From positions 1 to 9,867 of the forward strand of contig JACRAO010000153.1 in the NCBI GenBank assembly GCA_016213345.1: 9,867 bases of DNA, written 5' to 3'. Below the pieces are notes generated by a model that searched no databases, was not told the DNA's origin, and saw only the letters and a list, made by a program, of their open reading frames with translations. Source of the DNA: Bdellovibrio sp. (lineage in GTDB: Bacteria > Bdellovibrionota > UBA1018). The position numbers and the translations under genes were made by a program. Each line of letters starts with the position of its first letter. The stretch's first letter is position 1. Positions 1-8,128 of this stretch are shown piece by piece.

Positions 1-1788
1 ATATGCCTCAATTATTCTGTAAGGGGATTCACATTCACAACTAATAGGCCAACCAAGCAATACAGTTACATCATCTCCTAAATTAAACATATCTTGTTCA
101 CGAGATGCCCCATTATAAATTTCTACTTCTATCATTTGATTATTTTCTGCAATCTCCTCTAGTTGGCTTAGCATTTTTATACTTCTTGTCTTTAAATCTT
201 TATTAATTTCGGCAATTAGCTTTTTTTGGAGCATAGGATTTAATATTTTCTGATTTTGAATAAAAACATGAAACACTCCTGCTGCTGTCTGATAGCGTTT
301 ATAATGACTGAGCAGAATTTTTAATTCTAATATTTTTTCTCTCAAAGACTCTGGCAAAGGCTCCCAGGTTTTAGATTGAGATCTTATGATCTTTATTTTT
401 GGCTTTATATCTAAAATGAGTTCCTTAATTTGTTTTGCATATTGATTTTGTTCCAATGCTCCCGTTCTCGACCAATTAGCAAAATTACTTATCTCTTTTT
501 GTATTAAATTCAAATAATCTTGATGAGAAATAAAAACAGGAGAGCGAATCCATTCACTTCCAACTCTTTCAGGGACATTGTCTTTCCAATTTAAAAAATT
601 AACCGCTCTTGTATAAAGAAGTTCTTGTGTATTAAACCATTTTTGCAACCAGTTATATGATTTTTCATAATTTTTTTTAAACAAATCCATTGCTGTTAGC
701 GACTCAGGGAATTGGCATAACTCATTTAGAGCCATAGACATTACCATTGGAGTTTCCGGAGCAAATGTTTTGATCAAACTTCCAGACTCTAAATTTAAAG
801 TCGTGCCAATTGTTTCTTTGTATGCTTCATCTTGCAAATAACCCCAAGACAACTCAGAAAGAGATTTTATAAGTTCATTTGAACTTTTTTTAACTTGTTT
901 AAAATGCTGAATAGATTTTTCATAGTTTTTTTCGCTAAAATAAGCTCGCGCCAAGAAAAGATGCACCTGATCCTTATAAAAAGATAAATATGCATGGGTG
1001 TCAATTTGTTTTAGTAATCTTTCAAATGCCGCAATAGCTTTAAAATACTGTTCATTGCGAATAAACCAAAGTCCATGTGCAAAATCTGAAAATGCATTGG
1101 ATCTATAATCTGTCCCCAGCTGAAACAAAGTCAAATAGTCCATAATTAAATTTTTATCTATTCTTTTTGCGCTAAAAAAAGTAAAAAATATTTGTGACAT
1201 TGCTTCGTATAATATTTCTCTTTTGTTATTTAAATATTTCTCATCAAAATGGACGTATTTTTTTAAATTTGTTAAAGAATAGTAGTGCAAATAAAATGGA
1301 AGATATTTTGATAGATCAGGCTCAAAATCAAATGAACGATATAATCTGTGAATACGATTTAAACATTCGATTGCGGCTATCTGGATTTCTACTGTTTCTA
1401 AACTGGGTTGAGAGACAATGATTGCGCTAAAAGCACGCTCGGCTGCCTGAATAAATCCAGCATGAAATAAAGAACGTGAAATCCAGTATTCAGCAAAAAT
1501 TTTTTGACTAGTTGTTTTTGAACTTTTTCTCAAAGCAAGTGCGTTTACAAAACCATTAATTGGAGAGTAAAACCCCGAAACACTATAGCGAAACTCATTT
1601 ATCCATGTATTTTCCTGGATATTTCTTTGGATATTTTTTGGGGTATTTCTATGGCTCTCTGACGCAGTTGTTTTGAATTTCCATGTTTCAAAACGAGAGC
1701 ATGCATCTGAAGCCAAATAGATGTCCTGTGCATATAGTTGCTCTTGAAAAAAAACAATAATACATAAAGCTAAAATATATGCTTTCAC
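1..1788 (-). CDS. Exported TPR-like protein, AglT/GltE-like, 3' end outside window (partial)
   Basis: An uninterrupted frame of 596 codons runs from a GTG at 1788-1786 to the left edge with no stop, so the C-terminus is missing. The GTG is chosen because an ideal GGAGG lies 6 nt upstream and it starts a good signal peptide (residues 1-20, hydrophobic YILALCIIVFF, likely cut after LYA). The start overlaps the barrel gene's stop as GTGA, so translation is probably coupled. The mature protein is alpha-helical with TPR-like pairs around residues 230-320 (pattern A..F..L... then Y.....A...F). It is followed by a distinctive stretch near 340-365 (FAPETPMVMSMALNELCQF) and by VEIYNGAS near 554-561. 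I recall similar motifs from Bdellovibrionota and Myxococcota TPR proteins annotated as adventurous gliding proteins (AglT/GltE type); this family link is from memory. The expected role is a periplasmic scaffold of the Glt-like envelope machine. That it is a gene is certain; the subfamily is moderate. Confidence 0.82.
   Translation of the reverse strand, partial: MKAYILALCIIVFFQEQLYAQDIYLASDACSRFETWKFKTTASESHRNTPKNIQRNIQENTWINEFRYSVSGFYSPINGFVNALALRKSSKTTSQKIFAEYWISRSLFHAGFIQAAERAFSAIIVSQPSLETVEIQIAAIECLNRIHRLYRSFDFEPDLSKYLPFYLHYYSLTNLKKYVHFDEKYLNNKREILYEAMSQIFFTFFSAKRIDKNLIMDYLTLFQLGTDYRSNAFSDFAHGLWFIRNEQYFKAIAAFERLLKQIDTHAYLSFYKDQVHLFLARAYFSEKNYEKSIQHFKQVKKSSNELIKSLSELSWGYLQDEAYKETIGTTLNLESGSLIKTFAPETPMVMSMALNELCQFPESLTAMDLFKKNYEKSYNWLQKWFNTQELLYTRAVNFLNWKDNVPERVGSEWIRSPVFISHQDYLNLIQKEISNFANWSRTGALEQNQYAKQIKELILDIKPKIKIIRSQSKTWEPLPESLREKILELKILLSHYKRYQTAAGVFHVFIQNQKILNPMLQKKLIAEINKDLKTRSIKMLSQLEEIAENNQMIEVEIYNGASREQDMFNLGDDVTVLLGWPISCECESPYRIIEAY
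1617..1652. repeat. Imperfect 12-bp tandem repeat, three copies, in-frame
   Basis: Three units begin at 1617, 1629 and 1641 on the plus strand (ggatatttcttt, ggatattttttg, gggtatttctat), with a decayed fourth just before at 1605. In the minus-strand TPR-like protein they encode tetrapeptides of the type xNIQ (RNTP, KNIQ, RNIQ, ENTW, residues 47-62). These lie in the linker between the signal peptide and the helical body. The 12-bp period keeps frame, so copy number could vary without breaking the gene. Confidence 0.55.
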
Positions 1789-2540
1789 TCACCGCCTCCA
1801 AACAGAAAATGAACACCAAAAGTTACCACATTGCTCCAATTTGTTCTTTCGCCAACAATTTGTCCTATCTTTGGTGTAATAACTTTTTCGATAATTTTTT
1901 CACGATAATACTGAAGCCTATAATCTACGCGAATTGAAATTGATTGTGAAATATAGACGTTTTGCCCAAGACCTAGATGTGGCGTTAAATAAGTTCCAGA
2001 CTCAGTGCCGGTAAAACCAGCGCCACCTAATAAATGAAAATCATAATAGATAATAGCTTTACCAACGAGGCTTAGTTTCCCATATAAAACACTTGCAGAA
2101 CCTTCGGTGCCAAAATAATATTTTGGCGGATTGTTATTAGTAGTTGCCCCTATGGTATCTTCGAAAGTAGTTAAAGCGCTAGAAGGACTTACAAAACTTT
2201 TCCAGCCAAATACTTTCATGGCAAAATATTCGCTCAAATGCAACCCGACAGATCCACCTATATTTTTAGTATTCAAAAATGGATCAGAAGTGGTAATGCC
2301 CCCAAAAAATCCAACTTCGAGTTTATGACTTTTAGAATATAACCTATTTTGAACAACACCCATTTCTGTTTCATTACCTCTTGCCCAATATTTTTCTTTA
2401 ATAACATCGACATTAACTTTTTCAGGAGTGGTGGCTTCGGCTAAGACTATTTGCTGTTTTGACGACTTGGCTTCACCCGCAGATATATTTACATTTGTAA
2501 AAAATATTATGGATAATGCTATTAATTTAAAAAATCTCAT
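1785..2540 (-). CDS. Outer-membrane beta-barrel protein (myxobacterial-type OMP domain)
   Basis: This 251-residue protein has a signal peptide (residues 1-21, hydrophobic LIALSIIFF, probable cut near ISA/GEA). A polar linker to about 58 is followed by a domain of alternating hydrophobic strands. The stretch around 62-92 (VVQNRLYSKSHKLEV, GFFGGI, DPFLN) is the typical opening of the outer-membrane beta-barrel domain shared by Myxococcus, Bdellovibrio and relatives. LYGKLSL (152-158), YYDFHLLGGAG (165-175) and LGLGQNV (189-195) continue that pattern. The C-terminus ends in an amphipathic strand (VVTFGVHFLF), as expected for barrel insertion. The ATG at 2540 has GAGAGG 8 nt upstream, lying over the previous gene's end; the two genes are 5 nt apart. 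Likely role: outer-membrane component of the machine, comparable to the Glt/Cgl barrel proteins. It is too small to be TolC-like and there is no OmpA/Pal peptidoglycan-binding domain. Confidence 0.88.
   Translation of the reverse strand: MRFFKLIALSIIFFTNVNISAGEAKSSKQQIVLAEATTPEKVNVDVIKEKYWARGNETEMGVVQNRLYSKSHKLEVGFFGGITTSDPFLNTKNIGGSVGLHLSEYFAMKVFGWKSFVSPSSALTTFEDTIGATTNNNPPKYYFGTEGSASVLYGKLSLVGKAIIYYDFHLLGGAGFTGTESGTYLTPHLGLGQNVYISQSISIRVDYRLQYYREKIIEKVITPKIGQIVGERTNWSNVVTFGVHFLFGGGE
1795..1799 (-). promoter_or_regulatory. Shine-Dalgarno (GGAGG) deciding the GTG start at 1788
   Basis: A perfect GGAGG is read on the minus strand 6 nt before the GTG at 1788-1786. It is embedded in the last codons of the barrel gene (the Gly-Gly-Gly tail). 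It supports the non-ATG start and coupling across the GTGA junction. Confidence 0.75.
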
Positions 2541-2545
2541 ATATT

Positions 2546-3769
2546 TTACCTCTCAAGTGTCTTAAAAATAAACGGATAAGACACAGCTACGTCAATGCCT
2601 CCTTTGGGTGTTGGAAACTTCCAGGTCACCAGTCTTCGTAATACACAATCGTCTAATCTCGGATCCGGAAGAGTTGAGGTTTTCACTGCGGCTGTTTTCA
2701 CACCACCGGCACCTCCTATTTGAAAATGGATCACAAGCTTGCCTTCTAGATCTGGGGTTTTCATCATAGCGGATTCATAACAATAACGGATTTCGCTTAA
2801 ATGCTTGTGAATAACTTCACCTACTTCATCTTTTGTTAAACCTTCTTCGATATCCGATGCTCCAGAATCAATCGTTACAAACGATTTGCCATGACCAGAG
2901 ACTTGAGCATATTTGCCTTTTAAATAACCAACTCCATGTCCTCCTCCATCCCCAAACCCTGCGCCACCCAGTGATGCAACTTGAACTTGTTTATAATTAC
3001 GATCTCCTGTTGATGGAGCAAAAGCCTTAAGCGAATCTAAATTAGAATTGAAAAAATTTTTGGATGCATTTGCATGATTTCTACCCATCACCAGATCAGA
3101 CTGAGCCAATAGTTTAGTCATCCCACCTTTCAAAAGATTACTCATTGCATTTTTTAGAGCTTTTGCGCGAAATGCCTGAACATAAGCGGCATTATTTTTT
3201 TCTAGTTTCTTTTCTGGAACGGTTTCTGTTTGTTTATTGCCGCCACTTGATGCTGCTTGCATTTCTTGTTTGATGGATTTTGAAAAAACAATCTTTGTGT
3301 AAGGCTTTGGGATAAGTTCATTTTCAAGAATTCGTTGCTTTGGGATAAATAATGATAAAAGAGTAACACCAAGCAAGCCTACAAATGAATATTTAATAAT
3401 TTTTTTAAAATAATTTTGCTCCCCAAGATGAAACTCCGTAAGTGGATTTGGTGTTTGAATTTTAAAAGTAGTTTTTTCTTTTAATGTAATTGTTTTAAGG
3501 CAAAGTTTTTTTATTTTGAGTCTAAGTAAGGATTTAGAGTTTTTTTCTTGTGAAAGATTAATTTCAACTGACTGTTGGGGTATACTTAATGGCATCTCGT
3601 ATAGACTATTTTTATTGTTTTCAAAAAGGTTACGAACTCTTAAAACATTTTCTGATTCTTCAATAACCCATTTGAGCGGAAACCCTAGTGCCAATGGATG
3701 AGCGGAATTCCAAATCTTAGTTTGTGCACAATCACTGGCGAAAGTTGTAACAATATATGATGACGCCAT
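2546..3769 (-). CDS. Bitopic protein with AgmX/PglI (GltG/GltJ-type) C-terminal domain
   Basis: This 407-residue protein has no cleavable signal peptide. Residues 1-120 form a polar, probably cytoplasmic and beta-rich region of unknown fold. One membrane segment spans about 124-142 (SFVGLLGVTLLSLFI). A basic and polar periplasmic linker (143-300) includes a glycine-rich stretch at 268-286 (GGAGFGDGGGHGVGY). The C-terminal domain at about 310-404 matches the AgmX/PglI family: EEGLTKDEV, then IRYCYESA with Cys330, LEGKLVIHFQIGGAGGV, DDCVLRRL with Cys375, and FPTPKGG followed by a final V.YPFIF strand. TonB and TolA C-terminal domains have an analogous role, reaching from the motor to the outer membrane. 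In Myxococcus, GltG and GltJ carry this domain and couple the Agl motor to the envelope complex. The ATG at 3769 shares its A with the preceding stop (TGATG) and has AAAGGGG 7 nt upstream. I see no FHA phosphopeptide signature or zinc ribbon in the N-terminal part. Confidence 0.9.
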   Translation of the reverse strand: MASSYIVTTFASDCAQTKIWNSAHPLALGFPLKWVIEESENVLRVRNLFENNKNSLYEMPLSIPQQSVEINLSQEKNSKSLLRLKIKKLCLKTITLKEKTTFKIQTPNPLTEFHLGEQNYFKKIIKYSFVGLLGVTLLSLFIPKQRILENELIPKPYTKIVFSKSIKQEMQAASSGGNKQTETVPEKKLEKNNAAYVQAFRAKALKNAMSNLLKGGMTKLLAQSDLVMGRNHANASKNFFNSNLDSLKAFAPSTGDRNYKQVQVASLGGAGFGDGGGHGVGYLKGKYAQVSGHGKSFVTIDSGASDIEEGLTKDEVGEVIHKHLSEIRYCYESAMMKTPDLEGKLVIHFQIGGAGGVKTAAVKTSTLPDPRLDDCVLRRLVTWKFPTPKGGIDVAVSYPFIFKTLER

Positions 3770-4074
3770 CAGATCGCCCCTTTCATCGAAATAAATTTGA
3801 GTTCATACAATGTCTCTTGTATTTCGGTACGAAAACCAGCACGTTTGCGATAAAGGTGTGGTCTTTTTTTGTTTTTATTTTTTTCAGAAATTTGGCTAAG
3901 TGTATCCAGGGGTCGTTTATTCATGCCTTCAACTACTTCGTCATCAAAATCAATGACTTTTTGTAGAGAAGCCTTGTTTTGCGCCAAAGTAAAACTCGAA
4001 GCAAACAACAACACAACAAAAACACATAATGTCCATGTATAAGAGTGGCGAAATAGGAAAAACAAATAAGTCAT
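3769..4074 (-). CDS. Small basic signal-anchored protein of the Glt-like operon, function unknown
   Basis: From the ATG at 4074 the product is 101 residues. The frame is open to a TTG at 4125, but that codon has no ribosome site; the ATG has AGGAAG at 4089-4084 and begins a signal sequence, so the short form is preferred. Residues 1-31 are a signal peptide or anchor (hydrophobic LCVFVVLLFASSF, then TLAQ). The rest has two conspicuous blocks: an acidic one at 39-58 (KVIDFDDEVVEGMNKRP) and a very basic one at 67-83 (NKKRPHLYRKRAGFR), ending in an acidic helix (TEIQETLYEL). I recall similar small proteins, an acidic 'DFEDD..EG' block followed by a basic block, next to AgmX-type genes in delta-type bacteria, but know no experimentally assigned function. 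Position suggests a periplasmic or membrane partner of the AgmX-like protein, whose start overlaps its stop by one base. The gene is probable; the role is inference. Confidence 0.75.
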   Translation of the reverse strand: MTYLFFLFRHSYTWTLCVFVVLLFASSFTLAQNKASLQKVIDFDDEVVEGMNKRPLDTLSQISEKNKNKKRPHLYRKRAGFRTEIQETLYELKFISMKGAI

Positions 4075-4185
4075 AAACTCTCGCTTCCTATTATTAATTT
4101 TACTTAACAATATGAAATTTTGCAAACATTATATTTACATTAAATTTGTTTAATTATCTGTGGTTTTCATTTAATCTCTGGATTA
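4075..4185 (-). other. Only substantial intergenic gap in the operon
   Basis: These 111 bp between the large TPR gene and the small basic protein gene are very AT-rich. They hold no open frame worth calling and no strong hairpin followed by a T run. A weak inverted repeat (TAATC-CAGA-GATTA, 4185-4172) directly follows the TPR stop; with five mostly A-T pairs and no T tract it is unlikely to terminate. A possible promoter lies at 4097-4125. Confidence 0.6.
4097..4125 (-). promoter_or_regulatory. Possible sigma70-type internal promoter
   Basis: On the minus strand TTGCAA (4125-4120) and TAAAAT (4102-4097) are separated by exactly 17 nt. The first matches the -35 consensus at four of six positions and the second matches the -10 at five of six. 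A start near 4090 would give a very short leader containing the AGGAAG ribosome site. In DNA this AT-rich such matches arise easily by chance, so this is only a candidate. It would let the downstream four genes be expressed apart from the motor genes. Confidence 0.3.
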
Positions 4186-7100
4186 TTAGCCCTGTTTCTT
4201 GCAAAAAATCAGCTTCACTGTGTCATAAATGACCTGTTGTTCTTGTGTAAAAAAAGGTTTTTTGTTTTCTGGCTTTATAGAACTCAAACTGTGATACACC
4301 TCTTGCGCTGCGCTCATTGCATAACTATTTAAATAATAGCTAAGTAATATAATATTTACGCTAAATTTATCCTGTGTGCTCATTTTCTCTTGAGTCTTTT
4401 TTAATTCAACCAGAGCCTCAGATTGTGCACCCACCTCTGCTAATGCTATAGTCTTAAACAATCCAATCTCATCTGGAGCATAAAAACTCTTCTCCTGCAT
4501 TTGTTGCAAAAGATATGCAATTTTTGGCCATTGCCTTGACTTTAGAGCTTGCGTAAACACAACACTAAAATATTCCCTTAATGAATCCCCTTGCGTATTT
4601 GGTGGCATCTTGTTTTGAAACTGTTTAAATAAATCATAATTTAATGGCAAAGCATTAATTACATATCCACCAGAAGACACTCTGCTCGCTTGTGATGGGT
4701 TATCCCTAAATAGTGGTTCAACAATTTGTTTTAAATACTTATTTTCAATCACAGCACCAGAGGCCAACTCAAATGCCTTACGCCTGAACTCCTGTCCTCT
4801 CTCCTCAAAAGGAATTGTAAATTTTCGAAACTGCTCTTCTATCTCCTTTAATTCATTTTCTGATAAATCTTTCGGCAATTTCAAAGATTTCATTTCGCTT
4901 ACAAAATCCAAATAAAGCCACGAAAGTTCATTTAGGGCCAATGCCCGAATACGTTGCCACGGAAGCTTCATGACCAGAGTTACTGCATTTTCCATTTCGT
5001 GAATTACTTCAATCCGCCTTGTTATATACTTTTCATTTATCCTAAGCGGAGCAACTTCTCGCATCATCATACGATTTAGCTCAAAAGCTTTTGGGATTAA
5101 GTCATTTAGCTCTGAAATGACCGAATACTGATAAATGGGATCCAGAGAATCAAAATTAGCACTCAAAAGCCTAATCAATAACAGACGATCCCTAAATCCA
5201 AACTCCTTAAGATCTTGCATGGCCACCAGTGCCCATAAAGCTTTATTTTCTGCCTTTCTTGATTTTTCAAATGCAAATTGAATACTGCTTTCACTTAAGT
5301 TCTTATTTTTCAAGAAATAAAGAGCACGATACTGATCACATTCTACGGCCAAATGCTCAACACAAATATTTTTTTGTTCCAGAATAAACTTAAGATCATT
5401 CGGATTCAGAGAAAGCCAGCCCAAAAGCAATATTTTTCTCCTTAACAGATCCAATTCCTTGTTCTTTTGAAAAGAATTTTTGTAAAATCTACTGAAATAC
5501 TCTTGATAATCCCTCAAAGAATCTCCAAACTGAAACTGTTCAAGTCTCAACTCAGCACGAGTTAAAAATGAACTCTTGCCCCTATCTGTTTGCGGGTACT
5601 TTATGATCATTTTAGTAAAATATTCTTGTGCTTTTTCTTTTTCGTTCAGATTGAGTGCAATTTTTGCAGCCAAATCTAGACCATCAGCCATTCTTGAACT
5701 ATCGGAAAAGCGTTTAAAAAATAAATCAAGCTGTTCTAAAGTCTCAGTGTAATTTTTAGATAAATATAAATTTTCAATTTTTTTAAAGGTCGCATCTGAA
5801 GCTACCTCTAATAGTCTTTTAGAAAATTCAGTGTTTTTCCAGGCTTTCACCGGCAAAGCATCTATAGAAAACTTAAGCGCGCTATCCCAATCAGCACTGG
5901 CTAGATAAGTGTCAATAACTAGGCTTGCAGATGGGATCGAGAAAGTAGACTCAGGAAACTCAAAAGCAAAACTTCGAAAGCGCTTAACGGCCAATTCTAC
6001 ATTTCCATAGTCATAGAGCGCACGATTGGCTTCAAAATAAAAATTCTCAAATTCTTTCTCTTTTAATTTTTTCTTTTTATACGCAGAGCTATTATAATAA
6101 ATTTCTAACCAACTTAGCCACTCCTCAAATAACACACCTTGTTTTTGAATTTTAACTTTTCGCATATCGGCTGCAATAAGATCTTTTGGTAACATCTCTT
6201 TCTTTTTTAGAACTTCATAACGACATGCAATAGCTTTGAGATCAGCATCTGAAATTTTTTTTTCGTGCTCCACAACCCATCTATAGTGAGTGGTTGCTGG
6301 CTCATAATCTTGAATTTGAAAAAGTGTTTCTGCTAAATTATAATGAATATCTGGAACTCTCATGTCTCCTTCATTTACAAGACTAATAAAAATATCGTAA
6401 ATGGTAACCAAAAGAGCACTATACTTTGTTAGATCTTCGGCTCCTTTATTTTTAACAATAAGTTTTTGTAGATTCTCTGCTGTCAGTAGTAAAATCTTAT
6501 GCACTTTTTTGAAATCTTGATTGCCTTTAGTGTTTTGTTTTTCATAAATTTTATAAAAATTTTTAGCTAATTCTGCTAAATAAAAATATTTCATTTTATT
6601 TAAAAAATATTCATATATGGTTAATAAAATGTCTAAAGTTTCGGGTCGTGTGATTTCAACGAGAAGCATCTGCTCTTTAAAACGAATCATATCTTCTTCT
6701 TGACCATGCGAGCGTAAAAGCTTTGAAAAACGTAAGAGCATTTTTCCTAAAACTTTTTCGCCATTTAATTTTTTAAAATAGTGATAAGCCTCTTGTAGTG
6801 AAAATTTATTTACATCTTGTTCATAGCCATCAAAATAAAAAAGCGTTACATCCTGAAGCATATTCTCTAACAATGCTTGATCTGACGAATGAGAAACACC
6901 TTTTGTTTGATAATAACTAATATTCTTCTCAGCATAGTTTAGAGCTTGAGATATATTTTTCAAATTATAATGCGACCAAGCCAACTTATACAAAGCAAAT
7001 GGATATTGGCTACTTTCTGGTTGTTTTTCAATTTGTAATAAATACTGAATTGCCAGTGTGTGGTTATTAGCAGTAATTGCAAACTCAGCTAGTGACATAT

Positions 7101-7620
7101 ACGCCTTTAATGCTTCTGAAGTGCCTGGAAATTTATTAACCAACTTAAGATAATCCTGAGTGGCATTCGAAATACTACGAATTTCTTCGTAAGCTTTGCC
7201 GCGCATATATAAAGTCAAAGAGAAATCAGCGGCATTTGGAAAGCGTTTAATAAATTTTGTGAGTGTATTAATAGATTGTTCAATAGCCTTTCGATATGAT
7301 TGCAAGTCAAGAGGTTTTTTGTTCACGTGAGATAATCCGTGCGCAATACGAAACAGTAAAGCTGCTTTTTTTTGTTCAGCTTCAGCACACTTTATTAATA
7401 AAATAGACTCCTGTTCTGTGTTTTGATATTTTTTCATCAACACATGGAGCTTGGCAATAGCACTTTCCTGTGCCGCCAATGCTACTTCGTCGACATCTCT
7501 TTCATATTGCTCTTGCAAAGAACCACTTCGCACCTGAAATTCATTAGATGCCCATGTGAAATCATACGTGATTTGACATATAAAAAAAAGATATAAAAAA
7601 ATTGTATATCTATATTGCAC
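4186..7620 (-). CDS. Large exported TPR scaffold protein, AgmK/GltI-like
   Basis: This 1144-residue protein starts at a GTG (7620-7618), preceded by AAAGGGGG 9 nt upstream, itself in the last codons of the ExbD gene. The signal peptide is residues 1-24 (FLYLFFICQI, probable cut after TWA). Helical repeats follow almost throughout. Clear TPR-like units lie at about 105-235 (motifs such as YMRGKAYEEI, YLKLVNKFPG, ALYKLAWSHYNLKN), 425-450 (IHYNLAETLFQIQDY) and 525-715 (KRFRSFAFEFPES, AKIALNLNEKEKAQEYFTKM, IIKYPQTDRG). The last 350 residues have fewer recognisable TPRs and include KLPWQRIRALALNEL and IPFEERGQEFRRKAFELA, which I associate from memory with the C-terminal part of AgmK/GltI. Myxococcus AgmK is several times longer, so this would be a reduced form. 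Expected role: a periplasmic scaffold energised by or moving with the motor encoded directly upstream (4-nt gap to ExbD). No catalytic motif is seen. Confidence 0.87.
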   Translation of the reverse strand: MQYRYTIFLYLFFICQITYDFTWASNEFQVRSGSLQEQYERDVDEVALAAQESAIAKLHVLMKKYQNTEQESILLIKCAEAEQKKAALLFRIAHGLSHVNKKPLDLQSYRKAIEQSINTLTKFIKRFPNAADFSLTLYMRGKAYEEIRSISNATQDYLKLVNKFPGTSEALKAYMSLAEFAITANNHTLAIQYLLQIEKQPESSQYPFALYKLAWSHYNLKNISQALNYAEKNISYYQTKGVSHSSDQALLENMLQDVTLFYFDGYEQDVNKFSLQEAYHYFKKLNGEKVLGKMLLRFSKLLRSHGQEEDMIRFKEQMLLVEITRPETLDILLTIYEYFLNKMKYFYLAELAKNFYKIYEKQNTKGNQDFKKVHKILLLTAENLQKLIVKNKGAEDLTKYSALLVTIYDIFISLVNEGDMRVPDIHYNLAETLFQIQDYEPATTHYRWVVEHEKKISDADLKAIACRYEVLKKKEMLPKDLIAADMRKVKIQKQGVLFEEWLSWLEIYYNSSAYKKKKLKEKEFENFYFEANRALYDYGNVELAVKRFRSFAFEFPESTFSIPSASLVIDTYLASADWDSALKFSIDALPVKAWKNTEFSKRLLEVASDATFKKIENLYLSKNYTETLEQLDLFFKRFSDSSRMADGLDLAAKIALNLNEKEKAQEYFTKMIIKYPQTDRGKSSFLTRAELRLEQFQFGDSLRDYQEYFSRFYKNSFQKNKELDLLRRKILLLGWLSLNPNDLKFILEQKNICVEHLAVECDQYRALYFLKNKNLSESSIQFAFEKSRKAENKALWALVAMQDLKEFGFRDRLLLIRLLSANFDSLDPIYQYSVISELNDLIPKAFELNRMMMREVAPLRINEKYITRRIEVIHEMENAVTLVMKLPWQRIRALALNELSWLYLDFVSEMKSLKLPKDLSENELKEIEEQFRKFTIPFEERGQEFRRKAFELASGAVIENKYLKQIVEPLFRDNPSQASRVSSGGYVINALPLNYDLFKQFQNKMPPNTQGDSLREYFSVVFTQALKSRQWPKIAYLLQQMQEKSFYAPDEIGLFKTIALAEVGAQSEALVELKKTQEKMSTQDKFSVNIILLSYYLNSYAMSAAQEVYHSLSSIKPENKKPFFTQEQQVIYDTVKLIFCKKQG

Positions 7621-7624
7621 AAAA

Positions 7625-8125
7625 CTAGTCCCCCTTTACTACTGCTAATTTAAAATCTGTATAACCATGAATTGCAGCAGAGGCTAAAACTGTTTTAATA
7701 GTCTGATATGGAGCTTTTTCATCGGCAACCAAAATAATTTTTGAGTCAACAGAAACATCTTTATTGTTTTCTGCAATATAGACTTGCTTTTTTCTTTCTT
7801 TTTCAAATACAGCACTCAATTTTTGTGAAACACCATTTTGTAATACATCATTTGGCCCAAAAACAAAATTTTTTAAAGGCAAAACAGGTGCGCCTTCAAG
7901 TTGGATACTGTTTTCAGAAACTTCGATCTTTAATGCTTCAGTTGACGCATCTAGAGCATAAGCTTTTGGGAGATGCGTTCCACTAGAGGGTTGAATTTGA
8001 ACTATCCCCGAAGCATAGCTTTTCAGTAAAAATACTAAAAGAATTATAAACACATCTGCCATAGAAGTAATCTGAAGTGACATTTCTTCTGAGGTAAATC
8101 CTCTTTTTAAAAACTTTGCGCGCAT
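7625..8125 (-). CDS. ExbD/TolR-family motor subunit 2 (AglS/AglQ-like)
   Basis: The product is 166 residues with a short basic cytoplasmic N-terminus (MRAKFLKRGF). A single membrane helix at about 18-38 (LQITSMADVFIILLVFLLKS) carries Asp24, the protonatable aspartate of ExbD/TolR/MotB stators. The tail is periplasmic: a linker of about 80 residues, then the TolR-like fold at 127-163 (SKIILVADEKAPYQTIKTVL, HGYTDFKLAVV). The form 'SM.D.F.ILLVFLLKS' with the 'LVAD....Y..IK.V' C-terminus is typical of myxobacterial and Bdellovibrio Agl-type ExbD proteins. The ATG at 8125 is three bases past the previous stop. Its GGAGG (8140-8136), 10 nt upstream, is encoded by the final Gly-Gly-Phe codons of the first ExbD, implying coupled translation. 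With the TolQ-like protein it should form a proton-driven stator. Assignment to AglQ versus AglS is not possible by eye. Confidence 0.92.
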   Translation of the reverse strand: MRAKFLKRGFTSEEMSLQITSMADVFIILLVFLLKSYASGIVQIQPSSGTHLPKAYALDASTEALKIEVSENSIQLEGAPVLPLKNFVFGPNDVLQNGVSQKLSAVFEKERKKQVYIAENNKDVSVDSKIILVADEKAPYQTIKTVLASAAIHGYTDFKLAVVKGD

Positions 8126-8128
8126 ATC

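Noticed and set aside
1194..1421. Plus-strand short frames (here and at 2131, 2833, 3516, 3757, 7741, 8256)
   Set aside because: All lie antisense within or across well-supported minus-strand genes, lack ribosome sites and show no domain; they are shadows.
4075..4125. Longer start (TTG at 4125) for the small basic protein
   Set aside because: No ribosome site precedes the TTG, and it would put 17 polar residues before the signal sequence; the ATG at 4074 has AGGAAG upstream.
4172..4185. Hairpin terminator after the large TPR gene
   Set aside because: The stem has only five mostly A-T pairs with no T tract following; not convincing as a terminator.
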